A DNA stretch of 42,046 nucleotides, from the NCBI GenBank assembly GCA_003280725.1, contig QCED01000014.1, positions 1-42,046 of the forward strand. The letters run 5' to 3'. Positions 1-9,470 of the stretch are shown one piece after another (positions within the stretch are counted from its first letter, which is position 1; each line of letters begins with the position of its first letter). The notes beneath the pieces were generated by a model. The model worked only from the letters and a program-made list of their open reading frames with translations, was not told the origin of the DNA and made no database searches. Position numbers and translations under genes: made by a program. The DNA comes from Prochlorococcus sp. AG-355-M18 (GTDB lineage Bacteria; Cyanobacteriota; Cyanobacteriia; PCC-6307; Cyanobiaceae).

Positions 1-518
1 TTTTTATCTATTGTTTTAAAATGAAAATTATTTGATATAGTGCAATCCATATAATTGAATAAATCCTTTACATCAGTTTTTATAAAAATTAGGGTCCCTT
101 TTTGCAATGAATTTGACAGCATATTAATAAATCCTGGCTGAATTACACGCCTTTTATAATGCCTCTTTTTAAACCAGGGATCAGGGAAATAAAAAGAAAT
201 ACTTTTTAGATTTTTGAAAATAAATTTATTTTGGAAATCATTCAAAACATTATTAGCGTTACCAAATATAAAGTATAGATTTTTGATTTCTCTTTCAATC
301 ACTTTTAATTTAGCATTTTTGACTAATTTCTCACGGATTTCAATTCCTAAATAATTCCAACTGGTATTAACTAAAGCTAAATCAAATAGAAAGTCACCAG
401 CGGCACAACCTATGTCCAAATGAAGGTTCGATTTAGAATTACCGAACATTTCGCTCAAAGAAGGTATTCTCTCGATTTGATTGAAATTACTACTAAGGGG
501 ATTAACATGCTGTCTCAT
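1..518 (-). CDS. trmB: tRNA (guanine-N7-)-methyltransferase, 3' end cut by window
   Basis: TrmB methylates guanine 46 of tRNA to m7G using S-adenosylmethionine. I translated the minus strand by hand: the reading frame opens with ATG at 518-516 ([10 protein letters not shown]...) after a TAG 18 bases upstream, and runs off the left edge without a stop. It contains the SAM-binding segment [10 protein letters not shown] around residues 33-42. Further on is the family signature [14 protein letters not shown] followed by VIQP, which includes the tRNA/substrate-binding residues. About 172 residues are visible, so only the last 30 or so are missing from a usual length of about 210. It is divergent from the DUF3177-type gene that starts at 641. 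Identity is secure from the PDPW-KKRH-KRR motif. Confidence 0.93.
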   Translation of the reverse strand, partial: MRQHVNPLSSNFNQIERIPSLSEMFGNSKSNLHLDIGCAAGDFLFDLALVNTSWNYLGIEIREKLVKNAKLKVIEREIKNLYFIFGNANNVLNDFQNKFIFKNLKSISFYFPDPWFKKRHYKRRVIQPGFINMLSNSLQKGTLIFIKTDVKDLFNYMDCTISNNFHFKTIDK

Positions 519-640
519 ACAATTATCAATATTTTCCTAGGCAATAATATAAGGATGCATAATATTCATAACTATGACAATAGTAATTTCAAAAGTAACA
601 GTTTGATGTTTAATTATTATGTGTTTAAAAAGAAAAAGTT

Positions 641-1264
641 TTGAACGTTTTTAATCAACTTTCTATTTGGCTATCCTTTCAACTTTCAATAATTTTCCTT
701 CTTGGTATTCCGGTTACTCTATCCTTTTGGTCAATTAAAAAAAGAAATAAAGCAGTTATTAAACTTCTATCAATTTATTGGAAAGTATCCATTTTATTTT
801 TTATAAGCCTTCTACTTTTAATAGGAAAGTATAATTATGCTCTTTTGATAACAAATATTTCAACATTATTAATGACAGTTTCAGTTTGGTTTTGGAACGA
901 CATTAATGATGAATTAAGAGAATATGATTTTTCTTACTCCCTTACCACAACAACAAAAATATGGAGATGGACGATAACTTTTATATCTCTCAATTTTTTT
1001 ATTCAGAGTTTACAAAACTTCAGCTGCTTTTCTTTTATTAATTCGGATGCGTGTGCAATTTGGCTTCAGCCCTCTTCAAATTTATATACTGTTATAAAAA
1101 ATTTATTTAATTTTTTCTTTGGAGCTAACTTTACCCAGACGATATCAAAATTCTTAGGATTATTTTCATTAGTAATTTATATTTTAGGTCTTATTCAATG
1201 GTCAATAATCAAATTACCTAAAAATGGAAGAAACTCCTGCTTTTCAGAAAATGGCAAAAATTGA
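641..1264 (+). CDS. DUF3177-like integral membrane protein
   Basis: This 207-aa protein has about five hydrophobic segments (roughly residues 12-30, 45-65, 66-84, 110-128 and 170-190) and charged loops, so it is a polytopic membrane protein. The pattern, including WFWNDINDELREYD and the closing LGLIQW segment, resembles the DUF3177 family of cyanobacteria and plastid-bearing relatives, whose function is unknown. The only usual start in the frame is TTG at 641, because a stop lies at 626-628 and no ATG or GTG precedes the first membrane segment. No Shine-Dalgarno site is evident. Its end overlaps the start of the next gene by 41 bases in another frame, suggesting co-transcription. Family assignment is from memory of the pattern, not a search. 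Confidence 0.75.
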   Translation: MNVFNQLSIWLSFQLSIIFLLGIPVTLSFWSIKKRNKAVIKLLSIYWKVSILFFISLLLLIGKYNYALLITNISTLLMTVSVWFWNDINDELREYDFSYSLTTTTKIWRWTITFISLNFFIQSLQNFSCFSFINSDACAIWLQPSSNLYTVIKNLFNFFFGANFTQTISKFLGLFSLVIYILGLIQWSIIKLPKNGRNSCFSENGKN

Positions 1265-1559
1265 TTTGATAAATAGTCTTGAAAAAATAAGTGCCGAGAT
1301 ACCTAATAGGATACTTAAACTAGAGGGCTTGATTCTAAAAGAAAATCAAAAAGAACAATTAGAAATAATTATTTTCAGAGGTTACAGTAGCTCAACAACT
1401 CATCCAATTGAAATAGATTCAGAAAAAAAAGTAATATCAATTAATTATATAATTACAAATTTTAAACTTTATAAAGCTCCGTTAAAAGCCACAGAAGAAA
1501 ATTTTATAAGAGAAAATCAAAACTCATTTTTCTTTTTGAATCAAAAAAACTGGATTTAA
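1224..1559 (+). CDS. Small conserved cyanobacterial protein, possibly DUF7734-like
   Basis: A 111-aa soluble protein beginning [10 protein letters not shown]. Residues 20-65 ([21 protein letters not shown] then [20 protein letters not shown]) alternate beta-strand-like segments and carry an [12 protein letters not shown] stretch. This resembles small cyanobacterial and plant proteins grouped as DUF7734, but I hold that only loosely. No catalytic residues can be named. An alternative start is the ATG at 1251 (MAKIDL), which would remove almost all overlap with the upstream membrane-protein gene. The 3' end overlaps the convergent ileS gene by four bases. Function unknown. Confidence 0.7.
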   Translation: MEETPAFQKMAKIDLINSLEKISAEIPNRILKLEGLILKENQKEQLEIIIFRGYSSSTTHPIEIDSEKKVISINYIITNFKLYKAPLKATEENFIRENQNSFFFLNQKNWI

Positions 1560-4462
1560 ATAAATTCAAAATTAATAATATTTGAACATCTTTTGCATAA
1601 TTTTGTATTTTGGATTCCATTAAAAGTTTCTTTTTGATAATGCCAACACCTATCACATTTTTGACCTTGAGCTTTATTTATTTGAATTTTACCAAGTGCA
1701 TTGTTATCAATAATCAAGGAATTCTCCACCAAATCGGATACCACTTGGAAGTTTGATACTATAAGCCAATCCCTAAATAAATCTACATCTTGATTGCCAA
1801 ATTCTTTTAGCCAAGTAAGTGAATCCTGTAAAGCTTTATCTTCAGGTAAATAATTAACTTCAGTTTCCAAAGCTGCTCCAATTATTTGTTTGTTCCTACA
1901 TCCTTCTATAGCCTTATTAATTTCAACTCTCAAATTTCTTAAATTTGAAATGTGCTCATTAAGTATTTGATTCTTCCATGACTGCGAAAATATTGGCCAT
2001 CCTCTTTGAAAGACTGATTTTTCTTTAGTTGAATATGGAATATTTTGCCAAATATCTTCAGCCATATGACAAAGCACTGGAGAAATAAGTACGGCTAAAT
2101 TTTCAACAACTTTTGACATGACAAACTGACAAGATCTTCTCCTAAATTCTGATTTAGAACTGACATATAACCTATCCTTCGCAATATCCAAATAAAAATT
2201 TGATAGATCTACAACACAAAAACTTTGCAAAATTTGAAAAAATTTTGAAAATTCATAATTTTCATAAGCGTTTGATATTTGATCTGCAACCTCAACTAAT
2301 CTTCCTAACATCCATTGATCTAAGAGAGGCAATTGATCAATTTCAAAACTATCAATTTTAGGATCATAATCATGAATATTACCTAGAAGATATCTTGCAG
2401 TATTACGAACTTTTCTATAAACGTCTGAAAGTTGCTTGAGTATATTTGAACCAATTGGAACATCTACCGAATAATCTACAGAGCTTACCCATAGTCTTAA
2501 AACATCAGCACCATAAGCAGGATCAGTTTTTTTATTATTACCTCCATTAATAATTATATTTGGATCAACAACATTTCCTAAAGATTTGCTCATTTTTCTT
2601 CCGTTTTCATCAAGTGCAAAACCATGAGTTAAAACTTTCTTATATGGTGGTTTATTATTGACTGCAACAGATGTTAGCAAAGAAGACTGAAACCATCCTC
2701 GATGTTGATCTGAACCTTCTAAATAAAGATCTGCTGGATACTTTAATTCACTTCTTAGTTCACATACTGCGGCCCAGCTGGATCCTGAATCGAACCAGAC
2801 GTCCATTGTATCTGTTCCTTTTTTCCATAGATCCGATTCTTTTGCATAATTTTCTGGCAAAAGATTCTTAACATCCCAATCCCACCAAATATCTGCTCCA
2901 TGTTCACTGAAAAGTTCTTGAATATGATTAATTATCTCTTTGTTAAGGAGAATCTCATTACCATTTTTCTTATAAAAAACTGGAATCGGGACTCCCCATG
3001 ACCTTTGTCTAGAAATACACCAATCTCCTCTACCTACAACCATAGAATAAATTCTTTTCTTTCCAGTCTCTGGCATCCATTCAACATCTTCGATTGCATT
3101 CAATGCAGATGATCTAAAGCCATTTACAGATGCAAACCATTGTTCTGTTGCCCTAAAAATAGTTGGTTTTTTGGTTCTCCAATCATACGGATATCTATGC
3201 TTATAATTTTCTTGCAATAGAAGCAAATTATTTCCTTTTAAGTATTCAATAATTAAATCATTTGCATCTTTCAAGACATTTGATCCTTTGAATTGACCAG
3301 AATATTCATTTAAGTTACCTTTTTCATCAACAACACATGTTATTGGTAAATCATATTTTTGACCCACATTAAAATCATCTATTCCATGACCAGGGGCAGT
3401 ATGAACAATTCCAGTCCCTGATTCTGTAGTAATATAATCTCCTCCAATTACAATTCTGCAATTTTTATTCTTAGAGGGATGTTGATATTCAATATTTTCC
3501 AATTTGGAGCCTTTAACCTCTAAAAGCACCTTGAAATCTTTATTAAATTTCTTACTTATTTCAGAACATAAGTCATTAGCAAAAAGGTAAATTCGCTTCT
3601 CTTCATCGATAGCAAAAACATAATTTATTTTTGGATTTACTGCAACTGCTTCATTTGCAGGTATGGTCCAAGGAGTAGTGGTCCAAATAGTTATGAAAGA
3701 ATTATTTTTAAAAAAATCCTTTTTGAAATTAATATTTTCCTGGATGAAATTTAATAGAATTTCCTCAGGTATGTTAGTGATTTTTAATGAAACATAAATA
3801 CTTTTTGAATAATGTTCATCAGGGTATTCTAATTCTGCTTCTGCAAGTGCAGTCCTTGAACTTGGACTCCAATGCACAGGTTTAAGACCTCGATATATAT
3901 AGCCATTTAAAAACATTTTCCCAAATACTCCAATCTGAGCAGATTCATAACTTTTCTTAAGAGTTAAGTAAGGGTTATTCCAATCTCCCCATATGCCCCA
4001 CCTTTTGAAACCCTCCTTTTGATTATTAATTTGGATATAGGCATAATCTGTTGCTTTTTTTCTTAAATTTAAAGTGTCAAGATTCTTTCTTTCATCAGAT
4101 TTTAAATTCTGAAGAACTTTTAATTCAATAGGTAATCCATGACAGTCCCAACCAGGTACGAAATGCACCCTAAATCCTCTTAAGGTTTTGTACTTATTTA
4201 TTATGTCTTTTAAAACTTTATTAAGGGCATGCCCCATATGAAGAGCTCCATTTGCATAAGGAGGGCCATCATGCAATGTAAATATTTCGCCTGAATTTCT
4301 TGAACCTAATTGGAAATCAATATCATTATTAGCCCAAAAATTCTGAATCTCGGGTTCTCTTACAACTGAGTTAGCACGCATTGAAAAGTCAGTTTTTAGT
4401 AAATTTAAAGTTTCTTTATAAGAAAAGTCTGATTTTTGTTCTTTGCTATTTTGAGATTTCAT
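1556..4462 (-). CDS. ileS: Isoleucyl-tRNA synthetase
   Basis: A 968-aa class I aminoacyl-tRNA synthetase that charges tRNA-Ile and edits mis-activated valine. Visible landmarks are: the HIGH-type motif HMGH at residues 75-78, inside [19 protein letters not shown]; an editing (CP1) domain with the threonine-rich [13 protein letters not shown] segment near 260-275; the KMSKS loop at about 623-627; and a C-terminal zinc-finger-like pair CDRC (about 934) and CKRC (about 955). Length is normal for the bacterial type with a C-terminal zinc domain. The ATG start at 4462 gives a short unconserved N-terminal tail before the synthetase core. It is followed about 120 bases upstream by a small membrane-protein gene on the same strand. 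Confidence 0.98.
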   Translation of the reverse strand: MKSQNSKEQKSDFSYKETLNLLKTDFSMRANSVVREPEIQNFWANNDIDFQLGSRNSGEIFTLHDGPPYANGALHMGHALNKVLKDIINKYKTLRGFRVHFVPGWDCHGLPIELKVLQNLKSDERKNLDTLNLRKKATDYAYIQINNQKEGFKRWGIWGDWNNPYLTLKKSYESAQIGVFGKMFLNGYIYRGLKPVHWSPSSRTALAEAELEYPDEHYSKSIYVSLKITNIPEEILLNFIQENINFKKDFFKNNSFITIWTTTPWTIPANEAVAVNPKINYVFAIDEEKRIYLFANDLCSEISKKFNKDFKVLLEVKGSKLENIEYQHPSKNKNCRIVIGGDYITTESGTGIVHTAPGHGIDDFNVGQKYDLPITCVVDEKGNLNEYSGQFKGSNVLKDANDLIIEYLKGNNLLLLQENYKHRYPYDWRTKKPTIFRATEQWFASVNGFRSSALNAIEDVEWMPETGKKRIYSMVVGRGDWCISRQRSWGVPIPVFYKKNGNEILLNKEIINHIQELFSEHGADIWWDWDVKNLLPENYAKESDLWKKGTDTMDVWFDSGSSWAAVCELRSELKYPADLYLEGSDQHRGWFQSSLLTSVAVNNKPPYKKVLTHGFALDENGRKMSKSLGNVVDPNIIINGGNNKKTDPAYGADVLRLWVSSVDYSVDVPIGSNILKQLSDVYRKVRNTARYLLGNIHDYDPKIDSFEIDQLPLLDQWMLGRLVEVADQISNAYENYEFSKFFQILQSFCVVDLSNFYLDIAKDRLYVSSKSEFRRRSCQFVMSKVVENLAVLISPVLCHMAEDIWQNIPYSTKEKSVFQRGWPIFSQSWKNQILNEHISNLRNLRVEINKAIEGCRNKQIIGAALETEVNYLPEDKALQDSLTWLKEFGNQDVDLFRDWLIVSNFQVVSDLVENSLIIDNNALGKIQINKAQGQKCDRCWHYQKETFNGIQNTKLCKRCSNIINFEFI

Positions 4463-4583
4463 ACGACGATATAAGAAATATTGGTGATCAAAAGAATTAT
4501 TTAAATAAATCTAATATATTATATTATTTCTTAATAGACCTGTAGTTTTTTTGGGATGTTGTAAATAACCAATTAATTTGATT

Positions 4584-5033
4584 TCAAATTTTTATATTAT
4601 CATTTTTATCATTTCTTACCCACTTTTTTTGGGTTGTATTTTTATTATTGCTACCAAAATTAAAAAAATTTAAAGGTTTTGTGAAATCAACAAATACAAG
4701 ATTAATAGATTCTAATATTTTCAAAAAGTTATTTTTAAACTCCAAAAAGGTAGTTAATTTTTTCTTTTCGTTATCTGTCAATTGGTACCATCTAGATAAA
4801 AAAAGCTCTACTAGATAAAAAATAACTAGTACTGTTAAAAAAAGGAAAATTACAAAAAAAGATTCATCCAATGTTTTATTTTTAATTATTAATATCAAAC
4901 CTATTAACAAATTTAAAAAAGCTTTTATTAAGTCTTTTGGTTTACCGAGCTCAAGATAAATTATTGGTACAGTTAGAAAAATGGTCCCAACTAAAATATA
5001 AAAAGTTCCCAAATAAAATATTAAACTATTCAT
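4584..5033 (-). CDS. Small membrane protein, possibly Ycf66-like
   Basis: A 149-aa protein with three hydrophobic segments: residues 5-27, about 38-50 and about 57-78. A lysine- and asparagine-rich cytosolic-type tail ends in WVRNDKNDNIKI. The arrangement of a membrane hairpin followed by an ELFLSRWYQLTDNEKKKL segment is reminiscent of cyanobacterial Ycf66-type proteins, which have no established function. I cannot confirm this without a search. It lies between tRNA-Leu and ileS on the same strand. The ATG at 5033 is the natural start because the first membrane segment begins immediately after it. Confidence 0.7.
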   Translation of the reverse strand: MNSLIFYLGTFYILVGTIFLTVPIIYLELGKPKDLIKAFLNLLIGLILIIKNKTLDESFFVIFLFLTVLVIFYLVELFLSRWYQLTDNEKKKLTTFLEFKNNFLKILESINLVFVDFTKPLNFFNFGSNNKNTTQKKWVRNDKNDNIKI

Positions 5034-5104
5034 TAAAGTAACTATTTAATTAAATTATAAGAGTTGATATAGATAAGCAAACTATCTTTCAGAATTCCCT
5101 TAAG

Positions 5105-5186
5105 TGCGGTCGGGGAGACTTGAACTCCCACACCCGAAGATACGAGTACCTAAAACTCGCGCGTCTACCAATTCCGCCACGACCGC
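5105..5186 (-). tRNA. tRNA-Leu (anticodon UAG)
   Basis: The minus strand folds as an 82-nt tRNA. The acceptor arms GCGGTCG and CGACCGC pair. The D-arm has the AATTGGTAGAC sequence. The anticodon stem CGAGT/ACTCG encloses the loop TTTAGGT with anticodon TAG. A variable arm with an ATCTTCGGGT stem-loop is typical of the long class II variable arm of leucine tRNAs. The T-arm holds GTTCAAGTC. The 3' CCA is not encoded: the discriminator A is followed by CTT. It reads the CUA codon and probably other CUN codons. Confidence 0.97.
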
Positions 5187-5356
5187 TCAAATAAAATAAT
5201 AATTGAAAGAGGTTTATTTTAAAAATTTTTTTTCTTAAGATAATTAATTTGACACATTAAAATTAAATGTAAAATTTCTTAAAAGAAATTTTTTATGTTT
5301 GAGCATGCAATCATCTTAAAATATTAGTTATATTATTTAGAGAACAAAAAGAAACG

Positions 5357-6376
5357 ATTTCTAACTTAACCAGTTTAAATACAACGAAAAATACTAATTC
5401 TTCAAAAACATTTAATTGGCAAAAAGAGATTAAAAATTACGTAGATCCGCCAAGTTTTTGGAATCCAACATTAGGTTTATTTTTTGGTGGTTATTTTCTA
5501 GCTTTTCTTAGCATATGGCAATGGTATAAAGGTGATTGGCCTTTACCCTTACTTGTCGCTACTGCTTTTTTAGCTTTGCATATCGAAGGAACTGTAATTC
5601 ATGATGCTTGTCATAAAGCTGCCCACCCCGTTCCTTGGATAAATCAAGCAATGGGTCATGGTTCAGCAATTCTTCTAGGATTTAGTTTTCCAGTATTTAC
5701 TAGAGTTCATTTACAACATCATATTCACGTAAATCACCCTAAAAATGATCCTGATCACATTGTCAGTACTTTTGGTCCAATTTGGCTGATTGCTCCAAGA
5801 TTTTTTTATCATGAAGTATTTTTCTTTCAAAGAAAACTTTGGCGAAAATATGAATTATTACAATGGGGAATTGAAAGATCCATATTCATAACAATAATCT
5901 TGGCAGGTTTGAAATTTGACTTTATGAATTTAATCTATAATTTATGGTTTGGACCAGCATTAATGGTAGGAGTCACTTTAGGAATATTTTTTGATTACCT
6001 ACCTCATAGACCTTTTCGATCAAGAAATAAATGGATAAACTCTAGAGTCTATCCAAGCAAGTTTATGAATTTATTAATAATGGGTCAAAATTACCATCTA
6101 ATTCATCATCTTTGGCCATCTATTCCCTGGTTTGAATACAAATTAGCATATGAAAAAACTAAGCCACTATTAGATATGAAAGGTTCTCCTCAAAGAGTTG
6201 GGATATTTGAAAGCAAAGAGGACGTTTTGAACTTTATTTATGATTTATTTATAGGCGTGCGAAGCCACAGCAAAAAGAGAGGAAAGGTAAGAAAAATCAT
6301 AAATTTATATCCGGGCTATAAAATAAAAAAGATTTTATTAAAGATAGTTAATAAAACATTTATAGGAAGCAATTAA
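5357..6376 (+). CDS. crtR: Beta-carotene hydroxylase (CrtR type)
   Basis: CrtR hydroxylates beta-ionone rings of beta-carotene, giving zeaxanthin, in thylakoid and plasma membranes. It belongs to the membrane fatty-acid desaturase-like di-iron family. The histidine boxes are visible: HDACH, then HLQHH with HVNHP, and NYHLIHH near the C-terminus. GQNYHLIHHLWPSIPW and DYLPHRPF are hallmarks of cyanobacterial CrtR. The conserved frame clearly extends upstream of the first TTG (5576), through WQKEIKNYVDPPSFWNPT and a membrane segment, back to a stop at 5300-5302. That stretch contains no ATG, GTG or TTG in frame. I chose ATT at 5357 as the most plausible near-cognate start; ACG 5354 or ATA 5330 are alternatives. 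The 3' end is certain; the 5' end is not. Confidence 0.9.
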   Translation: MSNLTSLNTTKNTNSSKTFNWQKEIKNYVDPPSFWNPTLGLFFGGYFLAFLSIWQWYKGDWPLPLLVATAFLALHIEGTVIHDACHKAAHPVPWINQAMGHGSAILLGFSFPVFTRVHLQHHIHVNHPKNDPDHIVSTFGPIWLIAPRFFYHEVFFFQRKLWRKYELLQWGIERSIFITIILAGLKFDFMNLIYNLWFGPALMVGVTLGIFFDYLPHRPFRSRNKWINSRVYPSKFMNLLIMGQNYHLIHHLWPSIPWFEYKLAYEKTKPLLDMKGSPQRVGIFESKEDVLNFIYDLFIGVRSHSKKRGKVRKIINLYPGYKIKKILLKIVNKTFIGSN

Positions 6377-6377
6377 C

Positions 6378-6671
6378 TCATTCATTAATTATTTTTGGTA
6401 CTTTAAAGAATTTATCTTCTCTCGATGGAGCTAATTCTAAGAGCTCTTCACTGCAATCAGAATTCTTCTTCTCATCTTTTCTAAATACATTAATAACCTC
6501 TATAGCTCTCGTTGTACAGGGGACATCTTCTGTACCAATTTTTTCAAGTTGTCTTATATAATCTAGAATCTTTTCTAATTGTTCTGCGTGATTATTAATT
6601 TCATTCTCGTTAAGTTCCAATCTTGCTAAATGAGCAACTTTTTTTACTTCATCTTTAGTTATTTTTGTCAT
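6378..6671 (-). CDS. gatC: Asp-tRNA(Asn)/Glu-tRNA(Gln) amidotransferase subunit C
   Basis: GatC is the small subunit of GatCAB, which converts Glu-tRNA-Gln (and Asp-tRNA-Asn) to the amidated form in organisms lacking glutaminyl-tRNA synthetase. The 97-aa protein has the typical opening ITKDEVKKVAHLARLELNENEI, a helical EKILDYIRQLEKI segment and the conserved DVPCTTRAI loop. The C-terminus has the usual APSREDKFFKVPKII ending. Length matches the family. It is convergent with crtR, two bases apart, and stands alone rather than beside gatA or gatB, as is common in cyanobacteria. Confidence 0.95.
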   Translation of the reverse strand: MTKITKDEVKKVAHLARLELNENEINNHAEQLEKILDYIRQLEKIGTEDVPCTTRAIEVINVFRKDEKKNSDCSEELLELAPSREDKFFKVPKIINE

Positions 6672-6849
6672 GCCCTTGGTTTTTTCTTTTATTAAATAAT
6701 AGTTTATTTAAAACATTTTTACTTTATTTATCCTTTTAATTTCTAATAATTATTAAAAACTAATAATCACAACTTTTTGAAAATCAATATCAAATCATAC
6801 CCTTGTTTGTCTTTCTCAGCTTATTATGATATTGGTTAAGCATTGAAAA

Positions 6850-7449
6850 ATAGTAGAAAAATTATTTCCGAAAAATTTTTTTTATCGGCATTCTAAACTT
6901 GTTGCACCTGATTTAATAGGCTGCCACCTCATTAAAGAAAATAATGAGAATGATCAAGTTAAAGGGATTATTGTTGAAACTGAAGCTTATTCGCAGGAAG
7001 AAGAGGCCTGTCATGGCTTCCAAAAAAAAACTGAATCCAATAAATCATTATTTGGCAAACCGGGAACATTCTATATTTACAAATCTTATGGCATTCATCA
7101 TTGTTTAAACATAGTTACTGATAAAGAAAATTTTGCGAGTGGTGTATTGATTAGGGCAGTTTTTATTCCTAAAAATAATGAAAGATTAGCTTCTGGACCT
7201 GGCCTAGTTACCAGGACATTCGGTGTAGACATATCATTTAACTCTCTTGAAGTGCTTAATAACAAATCTTTATGGATTTCTCAAAGAGAATCAACTTTAG
7301 AAGAAAAAGATCTTATTCAAACAACAAGAATTGGCATATCAAAGGCAAAAAATATAAAATGGCGTTGGTATCTTAAAAATAGTAGGAGCGTAAGTAAAAG
7401 ATGTAAAGGTGACAGAACACCTAAATTAAATAATCATTTATCTTTTTAA
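6850..7449 (+). CDS. 3-methyladenine DNA glycosylase (AAG/MPG family)
   Basis: This base-excision repair enzyme removes alkylated purines from DNA. The hand-translated frame reads [20 protein letters not shown], then [19 protein letters not shown], then [18 protein letters not shown] and [14 protein letters not shown]. These are the family motifs, with the catalytic glutamate in VETEAY and the YG-HHCLN segment. The length from 6850 is 199 aa, which fits bacterial members of about 190-200 aa. The frame is closed by TGA at 6844-6846, and no ATG, GTG or TTG occurs before TTG 7147, which would delete half the enzyme. The near-cognate ATA at 6850 is therefore my best start. pyrB follows 5 bases after the stop, on the same strand. 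Confidence 0.88.
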   Translation: MVEKLFPKNFFYRHSKLVAPDLIGCHLIKENNENDQVKGIIVETEAYSQEEEACHGFQKKTESNKSLFGKPGTFYIYKSYGIHHCLNIVTDKENFASGVLIRAVFIPKNNERLASGPGLVTRTFGVDISFNSLEVLNNKSLWISQRESTLEEKDLIQTTRIGISKAKNIKWRWYLKNSRSVSKRCKGDRTPKLNNHLSF

Positions 7450-7454
7450 GCGTA

Positions 7455-8471
7455 ATGCAAAATTGGCCTCATAAACATATTCATACACTCGCTAATTTTT
7501 CAATTAAAGATTATGAGTCAGTATTTGAATTAGCTAATAGATTTGATGCACTAAAAAATGCAGGAACGAAAAAGATACCAGCCTTACAAGGGACTTTGGT
7601 AACCTCTTTATTTTTTGAAGCTAGTACAAGAACCAAAAATAGCTTTGAACTTGCAGCGAAAAGGCTTTCTGCTGATGTGCAAACATTTGCACCTTCCTCT
7701 AGTTCTCTAACAAAAGGCGAAACAATAATTGATACAGCCATAACTTATTCTGCTATGGGGGCAGATATATTAATAATAAGACATTCATCAAGTTATATAA
7801 CCTTTGAGATCGCTAAAAAACTTGATTCAATAAATTCCAAGACTTCAGTTCTTAACGCGGGCGATGGATTACATAGTCACCCTAGCCAAGGATTGCTTGA
7901 CATCTATACATTAATTAAATTCTTTTCCAAAAAATCACTGAGTCCAGAGGTTTTGAATTCCAAAAAAATTTTAATAATTGGAGACGTTAATCATTCAAGG
8001 GTTGCGAGATCAAATCTTTGGGCTTTGAGTGCATTCGGGGCAGATATAATCTTATGTGGTCCTAAGACATTAATACCTGATGAATTTTCCAATTTTTTAC
8101 AAACCCCCGCTCCAAATCAAATAGAAGATCCTATTCAATTAAGAGGCTCCATAACAATTTCTAGATCATTGGAAGAATCAATAAAAGTTGCAGATGCAAT
8201 AATCGTTTTAAGAATCCAGAAAGAAAGAATGATGGAAAATTTACTAAGCAGCATAAATTCATATAGTTTGGATTATGGCTTAACCCCAGAAAAATTATCA
8301 TTGAATAATAGAGATATTCCAGTCCTTCATCCTGGACCTATTAATAGAGGTATTGAAATAAGCAGCAAAATAGTGGATGAATATCCTAATTGCTTAATTA
8401 ATAATCAAGTCGCAAATGGTATCCCTATAAGGATGGCTTTACTTTATCTATTGCAGAAATACAACAAATAA
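7455..8471 (+). CDS. pyrB: Aspartate carbamoyltransferase catalytic chain
   Basis: PyrB joins carbamoyl phosphate and aspartate, the committed step of pyrimidine synthesis. The 338-aa protein shows the carbamoyl-phosphate loop [18 protein letters not shown] near residues 55-72, the SSSSLTKGE loop, [13 protein letters not shown], and [13 protein letters not shown] near 140-152. The aspartate-binding ending is [13 protein letters not shown] near 290-302. The order and length are those of a stand-alone bacterial catalytic chain; no regulatory pyrI is seen nearby. It starts with ATG a few bases after the DNA glycosylase gene, so the two may share a transcript. pyrD is present separately at 39971. 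Confidence 0.97.
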   Translation: MQNWPHKHIHTLANFSIKDYESVFELANRFDALKNAGTKKIPALQGTLVTSLFFEASTRTKNSFELAAKRLSADVQTFAPSSSSLTKGETIIDTAITYSAMGADILIIRHSSSYITFEIAKKLDSINSKTSVLNAGDGLHSHPSQGLLDIYTLIKFFSKKSLSPEVLNSKKILIIGDVNHSRVARSNLWALSAFGADIILCGPKTLIPDEFSNFLQTPAPNQIEDPIQLRGSITISRSLEESIKVADAIIVLRIQKERMMENLLSSINSYSLDYGLTPEKLSLNNRDIPVLHPGPINRGIEISSKIVDEYPNCLINNQVANGIPIRMALLYLLQKYNK

Positions 8472-8473
8472 AT

Positions 8474-8815
8474 TTATAGCAACTTAAGACTTTCAGTAAA
8501 GAAACCATAAAATAAACCTAATCTTAAAGAATCTAATAAAAGTAGTAAAAATTTCTTTTTACTTTCAAGTCGAAAATTTCTTCTTATAACTATTAAAATT
8601 TCAAGAAAAACCACTGAGAAGAGAGCAGCTACAGGATCCATAAGCTCCACAACAGCACTTACCATCCCAAGAGAACTCCCAAAAAAGTAACCAATTAAAA
8701 GTGTAATTAATGCTATTGAATATCTTCTCCATGGATTATTAGCCCAAATACTTAATGTCTGAATATTTTCCACAACCTTCAACTGAAATTTTGTCTTTTG
8801 AGATCTAGTAACCAT
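8474..8815 (-). CDS. ycf20: DUF565 / Ycf20 family membrane protein
   Basis: A 113-aa protein with the PWRRYSIALITLLIGYFFG segment at about residues 28-46, a second hydrophobic stretch around 58-76 and a third near 90-108. The PWRR-x-S-hydrophobic-G-FFGS pattern and the ending LRLGLFYGFFTESLKLL match the Ycf20/DUF565 family of cyanobacteria and plastids. In plants, Ycf20-like proteins have been linked to non-photochemical quenching; the cyanobacterial role is unsettled. It is convergent with pyrB, two bases away, and follows a small conserved gene on the same strand by 11 bases, suggesting a two-gene unit. Confidence 0.85.
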   Translation of the reverse strand: MVTRSQKTKFQLKVVENIQTLSIWANNPWRRYSIALITLLIGYFFGSSLGMVSAVVELMDPVAALFSVVFLEILIVIRRNFRLESKKKFLLLLLDSLRLGLFYGFFTESLKLL

Positions 8816-8826
8816 TTTGTATTAAA

Positions 8827-9027
8827 CTAGGCCGCTTCAGAATTTGAATGAATTTTAGTATTTCCTTCTATTAATTCAAGTAATGCCTCAAATTGAGCCA
8901 TTATTCCTCTTATTTCGCCTGGTTCTGGGAATAGGTCATCCTCTTTTATTCCTAAATGCATTTCTCTTAGTTCTTGCCTTAAATAGCGAATGTGACTAAT
9001 AACTTGCTCTCGTTTGGTTTGGGACAT
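8827..9027 (-). CDS. Small conserved hypothetical protein
   Basis: A 66-aa, highly charged helical protein opening MSQTKREQVISHIRYLRQEL. The middle carries EMHLGIKEDDLFPEPGEIRG, and the end EALLELIEGNTKIHSNSEAA is helical and then disordered. No catalytic motif or membrane segment is seen. Codon use and its close position upstream of the ycf20 gene support a real gene. I do not recognise a named family; it looks like a small protein conserved among picocyanobacteria. Confidence 0.75.
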   Translation of the reverse strand: MSQTKREQVISHIRYLRQELREMHLGIKEDDLFPEPGEIRGIMAQFEALLELIEGNTKIHSNSEAA

Positions 9028-9091
9028 GATATCAATTATGACAGTGATATTTTAAGATAGAATATTTTTGAAAAGGAGAGATTGCATATTT

Positions 9092-9142
9092 ATGATTGAA
9101 AATGAAGATAAATTACCTCACAATAATTTTAAAAGATTATGA
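9092..9142 (+). other. Possible 16-codon ORF with purine-rich upstream site
   Basis: ATG at 9092 opens a 16-residue peptide, MIENEDKLPHNNFKRL, ended by TGA. A Shine-Dalgarno-like AAGGAGAG lies at 9073-9080, about 11 bases before the ATG, which is a little long. It sits in the otherwise empty spacer between two divergent genes. The peptide is charged, without a membrane segment. It could be chance, a leader peptide or the remnant of a longer gene. Confidence 0.25.
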
Positions 9143-9248
9143 ATATTAAAAAATTTTCATATACTTGAAAATATTTAATTAATACTTATATCAACTTTAA
9201 ATAATTACTTTAGGGCCTTATTATTAGAATATATTGGTTTTTCGCAAT

Positions 9249-9470
9249 ATGAAATTCATTTCTGAAAATCAAATAAGTGAGGAACTAGTAAATTCTTTTA
9301 ATGAAGAAATGACCCTTGAGCTTGCTAAAAGGCTAGAGGAAGATAACTATAATACTCCATTTGATGGTTTAAAAGACTGGCACTTACTTAGAGCTCTCGC
9401 AATCAATAGACCTGAATTAACAACTAATTATATCCATCTTCTCGATCAGGAACCTTTCGATGAAAACTAA
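9249..9470 (+). CDS. DUF2555 family small protein
   Basis: A 73-aa protein with the pattern LAKRLEEDNYNTPFDGLKDWHLLRALAINRPEL and the ending YIHLLDQEPFDEN. This is the DUF2555 signature of cyanobacteria (DWHLLRAIAF-RPEL and HLLD); no function is established to my knowledge. I chose ATG 9249 (MKFISENQ); an in-frame TTG at 9234 would add five residues and is less likely. Its 3' end overlaps the start of coaBC by 11 bases, so the two are almost certainly co-transcribed and possibly translationally coupled. Confidence 0.85.
   Translation: MKFISENQISEELVNSFNEEMTLELAKRLEEDNYNTPFDGLKDWHLLRALAINRPELTTNYIHLLDQEPFDEN

Noticed and set aside
420..644. 74-codon plus-strand frame over the 5' end of trmB
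   Set aside because: It lies antisense to the conserved trmB frame, which carries clear motifs on the minus strand; its peptide is low-complexity.
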